Of a DNA stretch of 7,683 nt, positions 1 to 5,782 are shown in pieces. Every line of letters begins with the position of its first letter. Positions within the stretch are counted from its first letter, which is position 1. The stretch covers positions 1 to 7,683 of the forward strand of contig JAGDMV010000204.1 of the NCBI GenBank assembly GCA_017860675.1, read 5' to 3'. The stretch is from Chloroflexota bacterium. Lineage in GTDB: Bacteria > Chloroflexota > Limnocylindria > Limnocylindrales > CSP1-4. The notes under the pieces were generated by a model. That model did no database searches. It saw only the letters and a list, made by a program, of their open reading frames with translations, and had not been told where the DNA came from. Made by a program: the position numbers and the translations under genes.

Positions 1-210
1 CTCGGTCCAGCCGTACTTCGCGGCGTAGTCGGTGAGCGGCAGGAGCAGGCCGGCCCCGACGGCCGCGCCCATGTCCGGCCGGCCCTGGTTGACCTGGGCC
101 ACGTCGGGCCCGTTCGGGTCGGCGAGGGCGAGCTCTACCGTCGCCTTGAGGCGGATTCCGCCGGCGACGAGGACACGACCGTCGGCGAGTTGGGTCGCGG
201 CATGGCCGAA
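1..210 (-). pseudogene. Mosaic frame: Kelch repeat joined to a fragment of an ABC-transporter solute-binding protein, running off the left edge
   Basis: In the frame whose codons begin at multiples of three, bases 210-157 encode FGHAATQLADGRVLVAGG, a near-consensus Kelch repeat strand pair (compare HTATLLPDGRVLVAGG). In the same frame bases 108-1 encode GPDVAQVNQG, then AGLLLPLTDYAAKYGW, typical of the first lobe of family 1 extracellular solute-binding proteins (sugar or oligosaccharide importers). The junction falls between about 157 and 109. Near it is GGCGGA-a-TCCGCC (163-151), a small inverted repeat. A normal binding protein would have about 60-70 residues of lobe between its signal peptide and PDVAQVNQG; here that part is replaced by Kelch sequence. 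No start codon in this frame has a ribosome-binding site, and the only plausible leader is in another frame. It may be a decayed gene, a deletion fusion or an assembly chimera at the left edge. Confidence 0.5.
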
Positions 211-287
211 GCGGCGGTGCTGCCGCACCCTGCCGCGATGACCCCGAAGATCGCCAAGGCGGTCAGCGAACGACGGTCCGGGTGCAT
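135..287 (-). CDS. Lipoprotein signal peptide ORF (50 residues), probably the broken 5' end of a Kelch-type lipoprotein gene
   Basis: The ATG at 287 is preceded by GGAGGG (295-300) 7 bases upstream, and the gene begins 17 bases after the stop of the membrane Kelch gene. The first 21 residues form a classic lipoprotein signal: basic MHPDRRS, hydrophobic LTALAIFGVI, then AAGC with Cys21 as lipidation site (Ala rather than Leu at -3). A Ser/Thr/Pro-rich stretch follows and the frame ends with TAG at 135-137. From about base 210 the better protein signal lies in another frame (a Kelch repeat), so the leader has probably lost its frame, equivalent to one missing or two extra bases at about 210-225. 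It may instead be a real 50-residue lipoprotein, but the overlap with a strong Kelch match speaks against that. Confidence 0.5.
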   Translation of the reverse strand: MHPDRRSLTALAIFGVIAAGCGSTAASAMPRPNSPTVVSSSPAESASRRR

Positions 288-294
288 GTGCGTG

Positions 295-300
295 CCCTCC
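295..300 (-). promoter_or_regulatory. Shine-Dalgarno sequence of the lipoprotein leader
   Basis: GGAGGG on the minus strand, 7 bases before the ATG at 287, in the 17-base gap after the Kelch membrane gene. It selects ATG 287 over the longer in-frame alternative that would begin inside the preceding gene. Confidence 0.65.
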
Positions 301-304
301 GTAC

Positions 305-1615
305 CTACGGTGCCGGGCTGGCCGCGGGCAGCGGCTCGAGGAGCCACCACGGACGGATGGCAGATCCGTCACCCGTGTCCAGCACTGCCACGCCGCTCCG
401 TCCGGCGCGACAGACGATCCGACCGTTGACGCTGTCGTAGACCGGGGTGTCGTTGTCGCACGCGTCGTCCGAGTTGGCGAGCCCACCGCCGCGATGGAGG
501 ATCCGCCAGGCGCCCAGCCCGACCTCGTAGCCGTCCGCGGCGAACCCGCCCTTGGCGAGGAAGACCGTCAGGCCGATCCGGGCGTCGAACACGGCGCCGC
601 ACTCCGGGGCGAATCCCCAGCCGCAGGCGATCGATGGCGTGTCCACGCCCGCCTCGAACCGCCAGGTTCCGCTCCCCGGGTCGAACGTCCAGGTCTCCGG
701 CATGCCGGAGCCATCCTCGAGCCGGCGGCTGGCGTATGCCACGAACCGGTCACGGTCGGCGTCGTAGCCGACCAGGTACACGCCGGCCGGCAGCCCGGCT
801 TCGGCCGGCAGGGTCGGATCGGGCTGCCGCCGCACGGCCGTCCAGGTGTCGGACTCGAGGTCGTAGGCCCACATGTGGCCGCCATCGTGGAAGACCACGA
901 GGCCCGAGGGGTCGTGGTAGAGGAGCCCGTATGCGAGGTACCAGTCCGGCGAGCGGGGATCCTCCGGGACCGGCATCAGCGGCGTGTCGCTGCCTCGCGA
1001 CCAGCGATCGGCGACGAGGTCATAGCTCCAGGTCTCGAAGCGCCGCTCCGTCGCCGTGCCTGTCTCGATGAGGGCAACCGTCCGGTCGGAGTCGGCGTCG
1101 TAGGCCAGCCAGGCGCGGCCGGCCGGGGGCTCACTCCTCGGGTTCTTCCGCTCCCAGGTGTTCGTGCAGACGTCGAACGTCCAGGTATGCGCCGGCGCCG
1201 TCGCCCCCATCACCCGGTCTTGCGTCTCGAGCAGCACGATCCGGCCGGAGCGCCGGTCGAAGGCCATCGCCCGGTCGGTGCTGATGTTCGTCGGGGCCGG
1301 CGGTCGCGCCTGGGCAGCCGGTCCGGGGGCGTCAGGGTCGCTGCCCGCAGGGCAGGTCGCCTGGAGCAGGAGGGGCCGCGCCACCGTCACAGCCAGGATG
1401 CCCGTTCCCTCGTCCTCCCCTGGCACGGCCGTGGCCGCCGGGCTCGGCGACGGCCCGAGCAGGATCGCGAGGTCGGGTCGCCAGCCGCCGGTCACCAGGC
1501 TCCCGATCGTCAGCGCCAGGAGGAGCGCAGACAGCAGGAGGAGCCAGGCAAGGGCGGGGCTCAGCCCAAATGGTCGGAAGCCCGCCACCCAGGCCTGGCG
1601 CCGTGGTGCGTCCAC
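305..1615 (-). CDS. Membrane-anchored Kelch-like beta-propeller protein, partner of the ECF sigma factor
   Basis: 436 residues, GTG start. A short basic N-terminus (MDAPRRQAWVAGFRPFG) precedes one transmembrane segment at about 18-43 (ALAWLLLLSALLLALTIG), then a Pro/Ala-rich stalk and a large outside domain. That domain repeats a Kelch-like blade: TWTFDVCTNTWER (144-156), TWSYDLVADRWSR (195-207), MWAYDLESDTWTA (248-260) and TWTFDPGSGTWRF (308-320). These alternate with AYDADSDRTV, GYDADRDRFVAYA and VYDSVNGRIVC strands. Six cysteines follow the TM (88, 150, 331, 339, 386, 402), which suits disulfides outside the cell. AAGGAG lies 14 bases before the GTG, a rather long spacing, so the exact start is uncertain, but the frame is clear. 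The 55-base overlap with the sigma gene implies coupling. The cytoplasmic tail is too short for a standard anti-sigma domain, so a sensor or anti-sigma role is only a hypothesis; the protein could equally be a product or target of the regulon. Confidence 0.82.
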   Translation of the reverse strand: MDAPRRQAWVAGFRPFGLSPALAWLLLLSALLLALTIGSLVTGGWRPDLAILLGPSPSPAATAVPGEDEGTGILAVTVARPLLLQATCPAGSDPDAPGPAAQARPPAPTNISTDRAMAFDRRSGRIVLLETQDRVMGATAPAHTWTFDVCTNTWERKNPRSEPPAGRAWLAYDADSDRTVALIETGTATERRFETWSYDLVADRWSRGSDTPLMPVPEDPRSPDWYLAYGLLYHDPSGLVVFHDGGHMWAYDLESDTWTAVRRQPDPTLPAEAGLPAGVYLVGYDADRDRFVAYASRRLEDGSGMPETWTFDPGSGTWRFEAGVDTPSIACGWGFAPECGAVFDARIGLTVFLAKGGFAADGYEVGLGAWRILHRGGGLANSDDACDNDTPVYDSVNGRIVCRAGRSGVAVLDTGDGSAIRPWWLLEPLPAASPAP

Positions 1616-2169
1616 CGCGGCCCGCCGGGCTCCTTCCGGAGGCGCTGGAGGAGACGGGCCAGGCGGGCGCGGGCGCCCGAGGCGGAGATCCCCAGCATCG
1701 GCCCGATCTCGGCCGAGTCGTAGCCGGCCCCGTAGCGCAGGGCGAGAAGCGCCCGGTCGTCCGGGGTGAGGTGGCCCAGGGCCTTCACGAGGTCAACCCG
1801 GGCGATCTCGTCGACCGGATCGGGCGCATCTGCAGCCGGGTCCCCGAGGTCGATCTCCCTGATCCGCGAGGAGTGCCGCCGGCGGACGACGTGGCGCGCC
1901 TCGTTGGCCGCGACCGCGACCAGCCAGGGCCGCAGCCGCTCCGGGTCGCGCAGGGTCCGCAGCTTGCGCCAGGCGATCGTCCAGGCTGCCTGGACCGCGT
2001 CCTCGGCCAGGCCGGCGTCGCCGCAGATGCCGTAGGCGACGCGGGCCATGTCGGCGTGATGGGTGGCCACGATCCGGGCGAAGGCCGCCTCGTCGCCGGC
2101 AGCCGCCCGCTGCACCTCGGAGGCGATCGCGGTGGCCGTGAGACCGGTCATACCGGAGAGAGGCTTCAT
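1561..2169 (-). CDS. ECF-type RNA polymerase sigma-70 factor
   Basis: 202 residues from the ATG at 2169. Region 2 covers about residues 30-97, with FARIVATHHADMARVAYGI, then AEDAVQAAWTIAWRKL (the region 2.2 core-binding helix) and RPWLVAVAANEARHVVRRR (promoter -10 recognition). An acidic linker (DLGDPAADAPDPVDE) follows, then region 4 at about 134-178 with LTPDDRALLALRYG and a helix-turn-helix ending in GISASGARARLARLLQRLR. There is no zinc-finger anti-sigma domain and no SnoaL-like extension. The start is uncertain: a TTG at 2208 (215 residues, with a G-rich stretch upstream) and an ATG at 2151 (196 residues) are in the same frame, and none has an ideal ribosome-binding site. The 3' end overlaps the next gene by 55 bases, so the two are translated from one message, and the membrane protein is a candidate regulator of this sigma factor. 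Its target promoters cannot be told from the window. Confidence 0.9.
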   Translation of the reverse strand: MKPLSGMTGLTATAIASEVQRAAAGDEAAFARIVATHHADMARVAYGICGDAGLAEDAVQAAWTIAWRKLRTLRDPERLRPWLVAVAANEARHVVRRRHSSRIREIDLGDPAADAPDPVDEIARVDLVKALGHLTPDDRALLALRYGAGYDSAEIGPMLGISASGARARLARLLQRLRKEPGGPRWTHHGARPGWRASDHLG

Positions 2170-2316
2170 CACCGACCATCTGTTGCACGGCGTCGGCAGC
2201 GACTGCAAGGAGTCCCCCCGGCCAGTGGCACGTCCACGATGCGCGGGCGTGCGGCCACCGTCCAGTGCCGTTCGGCGCGTGGCTCCCGCGCGGCTCCCGC
2301 GGTGGCGGGCTCCGGC

Positions 2317-3303
2317 TCAGTCGGCCGCAGCCTCCGCACCTTCGCCCGGTGTCTTCGCGACCGGCGCGTGCTGCCAGTGCCAGGGCTCCGCCGAGTACGG
2401 CTCGAAGCCGTACTCGGCCGCATGCGCGACGAGCCAGCGGTAGAGCCAGGTGCCCGTCCAGGCGTCCTTCTGGCTGCCGTTCGGCCCGTACCGGACACCG
2501 CCCTGCCTCGTCATGAAGTCGATGGCCAGCCCCTTGGTGTGCCGGCTGTAGCCGGGAATCGCCTTGTAGTCATACATCCGGCGGGCCATGAGCCCGACGG
2601 CCGCATCGCCGAGCTCGCCGCCCTCCAGCGCCTGGCGCTCTCCCTTCGTGGCGTTGAAGGCGGTCCGGTACGCTCGCTGCCAGGCGCCGAGCTCGGTGCG
2701 GAGGCCCCGGTAGGCCGAATCGATGCCGATGCTCGTGACCGTCCGCACCGCCGCCCCTCGCCGCGCCGAAGCGCGCGCGGTCGCCAGGTCTGCGCGGGCC
2801 GCCGCCAGCAGCTTCCGGGCCTCCTCGGCGACGGTCCCCTTGGCCATCTGCTGCCCGTCCTCGACCTCCTCCAGCTCGTCCTCGGGCAGTGCGTCCAAGA
2901 ACTCCTTCGTCGGATCCCGGGCGGACCGCTCCAGCTGCCGCTGGTACACCCGGCGCCGGAAGGCGGTCTCGGCCGGCGTACCAAGCCTGCCGAGCCGGCT
3001 CGACGGCAGGGCCCCTTCCGGGATCCGGACCCGGCGTGCTCCGCCGCCGGCGCGCTGCGCGGTGACATCCGCCGTGCGACGGGCGACCACGAGGCGGGTC
3101 ACCGCGGCGTTGCCGGCCGTCTGCTGCAGGCTCATGACGTGCTCGGGGCGGAGGGCCGCGGCGGGAGCTGCCACCGCCAGCGCCGCCCGGGCCAGCTCGG
3201 CTGCCGCCCCGGGGAGCGTCTCCAGCTCCTCGGCCCCGGCCGGGCGCCTCCGGGACGCGCGAGCCGGGGGTCGTGCCCGCTGCAGCTGCGTCCCCACGCC
3301 CAT
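2317..3303 (-). CDS. M15 (VanY-type) D-alanyl-D-alanine carboxypeptidase-like protein with N-terminal eCIS-cargo-like motif
   Basis: 328 residues. The ATG at 3303 is supported by a GAGGG Shine-Dalgarno sequence 7 bases upstream (3311-3315). The C-terminal domain (about 190-313) has the M15 zinc site: SRHTKGLAIDF (253-263) with H255 and D262 as ligands, and EPWHWQH (306-312) with the catalytic E306 and ligand H309. Such enzymes cut peptide cross-links or stem peptides of peptidoglycan. There is no signal peptide or membrane segment. The N-terminus is Arg/Pro/Ala-rich and carries SLQQTAGNAAVTRLV (58-72), resembling the LQR-x-x-GNxAV motif found in many proteins associated with extracellular contractile injection systems and DUF4157. 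A charged, probably helical linker (about 115-185) joins the two parts. This architecture fits a lytic cargo protein better than a housekeeping carboxypeptidase. The gene stands alone, 123 bp after the cyclase stop. The enzyme family is certain; the cargo role is inference. Confidence 0.88.
   Translation of the reverse strand: MGVGTQLQRARPPARASRRRPAGAEELETLPGAAAELARAALAVAAPAAALRPEHVMSLQQTAGNAAVTRLVVARRTADVTAQRAGGGARRVRIPEGALPSSRLGRLGTPAETAFRRRVYQRQLERSARDPTKEFLDALPEDELEEVEDGQQMAKGTVAEEARKLLAAARADLATARASARRGAAVRTVTSIGIDSAYRGLRTELGAWQRAYRTAFNATKGERQALEGGELGDAAVGLMARRMYDYKAIPGYSRHTKGLAIDFMTRQGGVRYGPNGSQKDAWTGTWLYRWLVAHAAEYGFEPYSAEPWHWQHAPVAKTPGEGAEAAAD
2390..2418. repeat. Perfect 13-bp inverted repeat with 3-base loop inside the M15 peptidase gene
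   Basis: GCCGAGTACGGCT (2390-2402), loop cga, AGCCGTACTCGGC (2406-2418). In the mRNA this would form a very stable hairpin with a UCG loop just before the codons for the EPWHW catalytic motif. It lies in codons for AEYGFEPYSA, a normally conserved M15 segment, so coding constraint may explain it. There is no U-tract and it is not a terminator. Confidence 0.85.
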
Positions 3304-3310
3304 CGTTCAG

Positions 3311-3315
3311 CCCTC
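3311..3315 (-). promoter_or_regulatory. Shine-Dalgarno sequence of the M15 peptidase gene
   Basis: GAGGG on the minus strand, 7 bases before the ATG at 3303. It supports this start even though the N-terminus lacks family conservation. Immediately upstream, 3317-3330 reads TCACGGCCCCGTGA, a short near-perfect palindrome that could be an operator or chance. Confidence 0.6.
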
Positions 3316-3426
3316 GTCACGGCCCCGTGAAGGCCCTGCGGCCACCGCCACGATACGAGCTCTCGCGGCCGGCGGCCAGCTGCGAGGCTCCGCTCCGCGA
3401 CGCCGAGGCGGCGACTCCGGCGCAGT

Positions 3427-4358
3427 TCAGCCGCGCGGCGGAAGCAGGGCCGCCGCCGCGTCCGGCAGCGTGCCGGCAATGTCGCCCCACTTCGTCAACC
3501 GGCAGTGGGACTTGACCTCCATCAGCCGCTCGTAGCGCTCGTCGTCGACGAAGGCCACGATCCGGGAGATGCAGCTCTCGCCGTCCACCAGCCGCCACGG
3601 GAAGCAGCCGATCGTGCAGCGCTGGTTGAGGAGCAGCTCGATGTCGCCGCCCAGGCACTCGGCGTGGATGATCCCGTGGGGGAACATCTCGAGGTGCATG
3701 AGCTGGTACTTCGAGTCGTCGAAGAATTCGGCCAGGGGCATCCCGTACTTCGCCCGGAAGTGGGCGTCGGCCTCGCGCGCCTGGCGCGGCATCCAGTCGC
3801 GGACGATCGTGTTCATGGGGTGGTCGGCGCTGCCGCAGTCCACCCCGATCCAGCGGATCCGCTTGCGCTTGCACCAATCGGCGAACTCGCGGTCTGGGCC
3901 GGGGTGCTTGACCATGTAGGCGATCTCGTCGGCCGCCGGCTGGTCCCAGCCGTGGTGGTGGTAGCCGGTGTGGATGATGAGGATGTCGCCCTGGCGCACC
4001 TCGACCCGCTCCTCGACCATCCTCGAGGTGTAGACGTCGTAGTCACCGCAGGCATCCGACAGGTCGACGACGACACCCTCGCCGACGAGCCAGTCGAGGG
4101 TGAGCGCGGCCATGTCCTTGCCCGGCGTGAAGAAGTGGATCTCGCCGTCGAGATGGGTGCCGAGGTGATTCGAGTGCGTCAGGATCTGGCCGTTGGCGCC
4201 GTTGGGGGCGAGCCGCTTGAAGTACTTCATCGTCAGCGGCTCGTAGGTCGGCCAGGGCGGGGGGCGAGCCGCTTGAAGTACTTCATCGTCAGCGGCTCGT
4301 AGGTCGGCCAGGGCGGTGTGCCGATGCCGAGCGGGATCGAGAGCTCGATGAGCTTCAT
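3427..4358 (-). pseudogene. Cyclase-family (PF04199) metal-dependent hydrolase, frameshifted by a 56-bp tandem duplication
   Basis: From the ATG at 4358 the frame reads MKLIELSIPLGIGTPPWPTY and on to LAP (residue 33), then leaves the family sequence and stops at 4233-4235 after 41 residues. Removing one copy of the 56-bp duplication (4205-4316) restores a continuous 291-residue protein of normal family length. In that restored numbering the metal-binding signature HLGTHLDGEIHF lies at 46-57 (H46, H50, D52, H56). The usual Pro of H-x-G-T-H-x-D-x-P is absent. HTGYHHHGW (111-119), WIGVDCGSADHP (151-162) and FPHGIIHAECLGGDIELL (207-224) follow. Relatives include kynurenine formamidase and isatin hydrolase, which hydrolyse amide or cyclic amide bonds using a divalent metal. 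The gene starts within the stop of the DUF1116 gene and has a strong ribosome-binding site, so it was the third gene of the operon. It is either genuinely mutated or damaged by assembly. Reinitiation at the ATG at 4230 could still give a 267-residue protein that keeps all metal ligands. Confidence 0.88.
4205..4316. repeat. Exact 56-bp tandem duplication (2 copies)
   Basis: Bases 4205-4260 and 4261-4316 are identical over 56 bases; the match is 57 bases if the shared G at 4204/4260 is counted. Each copy begins with a G-run followed by cgagccgcttgaagtac and ends with ggccagggcgg. Because 56 is not a multiple of three, the duplication shifts the reading frame of the cyclase gene in which it lies. 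A single copy gives a perfect family sequence across the site, so the duplication is the derived state. It can come from replication slippage or from two contig ends with a short overlap being joined without merging. Confidence 0.97.
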
Positions 4359-5782
4359 GGCTCCTCCTTGGGCGCCACCGTCGCGGGCGATGGCGCGTCC
4401 GACGGGCCGAGGGCGTCCGCGAACGCGACCATGGCCGCGGCGAAGCACTCGAAGGGTGGCCTGACGATCCCGGCGCCAACCTGGCCGACACCCGGCAGGC
4501 GGTGGGCGATGCCGGTGTTGACGACCGGCACGGTGCCGGTCTCCACGACCCGCAGCAGGTCGATGCCGGCCGGCGTCCCCCGGAAGCCGAGGGCGGGAAC
4601 CTGGTACGCAGGATGCTCGGCCAGGGTGATCCCGTACATTCGCCGCGTGGTGGCGAGGGCGTCGGCCGCCTGCCCGCCGACGAACTGGACGATGGCCGGG
4701 GCCGCCGCCATCGCCATGCCGCCCAGGCCGGCGGTCTCGGTGATGACCGAGTCGCCCAGGTCCGGCGCTGCGTCGTCCGGGCCGTAACCGGGGAAGTACA
4801 GGCCGTCGACCATCGGCGCGGGGGCGGTGAACCAGCGCCCCGGCAGGGCCGCGACCTGGACGCCGAAATCGGTGCCGTTCCGGGCCATCGCGGTGACCAT
4901 GCTGGAGCCGGCGATCCCTGCGGCCGGGTCAAGGGCGGCCTTGCAGGCCGCCATCGAGACGTTCAGGAAGAAGTGGTCGTTGGCATCGATGGAGCGGAGG
5001 ACGGCGGCGGTCTCGGCCCGGTCGCGGCTCGTGGTCGCCAAGGCCGGCGCCAGGGCGAGGAACAGGAGCGAGGTGGCCGCCCGGTTGCGATTGTGGAGCT
5101 CGTCGCCCATCTGCAGAGCCCTGGCCGCAAGCGTCCGCAGGTCGAGCGGGCCCGTGTCCGCCAGGGCGGCCGTGAGCGCCGGGGCGAGGACCCGCTCCAT
5201 CCAGCGCAGGCGGGCGATCACCTCCTCGTCGTAGGCCCCGAAGCGGAGGACCTTGCCGAGGCCTTCGTTGAGGGTGGCGTACGAGCGGTTGCCGAAGGCC
5301 GCGTTCTCCACGATCCAGACCGGCATGGAGGCGGTGACGACGCCGGCCATCGGGCCGACCGCCGCGTGGTGATGGCAGGGCTCGAAGGCGACGGCGCGCG
5401 AAGCCGCCAGTGTCTCCGCCTCGGCCGGCGTGCCGGCCATACCCTCGTACAGCAGCCCGCCGATGACCGCGCCGCGGACGGGGCCGCACATCCGCTCCCA
5501 GCCGACGGGTGGGCCGGCGTGGAGCACGAGGTCGCTGCGCATGCCGGGGACGACATCGAGCGCCCGGCCGACGCCGATGAGCAGCGGCCGGGCCGCCAGC
5601 AGGCGCTCGACCGAGCGCGCCGTGGCCCGGGCGACGTCGGGCCGGGGCGCCCCGTCGGGGCCCAGGCAGCGGTCGAGCGCGGCGCGAAGCTCGGGGTCAC
5701 CGCCGGCCGCCCCGGTGGACGCTCCGCCCAGGCCGGCCGGGTCCCGCTGCTCGACCCCGACGGCCGCTCCCACGCTTCTCAT
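4355..5782 (-). CDS. DUF1116 family protein, AllG/YlbE-like (oxamate carbamoyltransferase subunit type)
   Basis: 475 residues, starting at the ATG that overlaps the upstream TGA (ATGA) and ending in a TGA that overlaps the cyclase ATG. The fingerprint of DUF1116 is strong: QMGDELHNRNRA (224-235), HFFLNVSMAACKA (270-282), MARNGTDFGVQV (299-310), GDSVITETAGLGGMAMAAAP (343-362), RRMYGITLAEHPAYQVP (380-396), then TGIAHRLPGVGQVGAGIV (423-440) and PPFECF (442-447). The E. coli homologue YlbE (AllG) works with FdrA (AllF) and YlbF (AllH) as oxamate carbamoyltransferase, converting oxalurate plus phosphate to oxamate plus carbamoyl phosphate in anaerobic allantoin use. No FdrA or DUF2877 partner gene is visible here. 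The true substrate may differ, because the neighbours are a molybdenum hydroxylase and a cyclase rather than allantoin genes. The first 30 or so residues are Gly/Ala-rich and not conserved. The protein looks soluble. Family assignment is firm; the reaction is inferred. Confidence 0.88.
   Translation of the reverse strand: MRSVGAAVGVEQRDPAGLGGASTGAAGGDPELRAALDRCLGPDGAPRPDVARATARSVERLLAARPLLIGVGRALDVVPGMRSDLVLHAGPPVGWERMCGPVRGAVIGGLLYEGMAGTPAEAETLAASRAVAFEPCHHHAAVGPMAGVVTASMPVWIVENAAFGNRSYATLNEGLGKVLRFGAYDEEVIARLRWMERVLAPALTAALADTGPLDLRTLAARALQMGDELHNRNRAATSLLFLALAPALATTSRDRAETAAVLRSIDANDHFFLNVSMAACKAALDPAAGIAGSSMVTAMARNGTDFGVQVAALPGRWFTAPAPMVDGLYFPGYGPDDAAPDLGDSVITETAGLGGMAMAAAPAIVQFVGGQAADALATTRRMYGITLAEHPAYQVPALGFRGTPAGIDLLRVVETGTVPVVNTGIAHRLPGVGQVGAGIVRPPFECFAAAMVAFADALGPSDAPSPATVAPKEEP
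4363..4369 (-). promoter_or_regulatory. Strong Shine-Dalgarno sequence of the cyclase gene
   Basis: On the minus strand AAGGAGG stands 4 bases before the ATG at 4358, inside the last codons of the DUF1116 gene. It fixes the start of the cyclase gene and shows that this gene was meant to be well translated, independently of coupling through the ATGA overlap. Confidence 0.75.

Noticed and set aside
494..1723. 409-codon open frame on the plus strand opposite the Kelch membrane gene
   Set aside because: Low-complexity Arg/Gly/Ala/Pro composition with no recognisable domain. The minus strand has a clear TM segment and repeated blades.
2279..2312. Repeated ggctcccgcg and a cccgc/gcggg stem in the gap after the peptidase stop, as a terminator or repeat element
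   Set aside because: The stem is only 5 bp with no T-run on either strand, and the direct repeat is about 10 bases. Neither is convincing.
1570..3330. 586-codon open frame on the plus strand, antisense to the sigma factor and peptidase genes
   Set aside because: The translation is Arg/Pro/Gly-rich with no family resemblance, and it spans two real minus-strand genes and the gap between them. It is a high-GC shadow frame.
3317..3330. TCACGGCCCCGTGA palindrome upstream of the peptidase ribosome-binding site as an operator or terminator
   Set aside because: It is short, there is no U-tract for a terminator, and no second copy or promoter is recognisable. Chance is likely in GC-rich DNA.
4359..4932. 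Upstream extension of the distal cyclase frame into the DUF1116 gene, suggesting a 501-residue protein
   Set aside because: The part before the duplication is a shadow of DUF1116. The cyclase begins at 4358 in another frame, and the 56-bp duplication created the apparent continuity.
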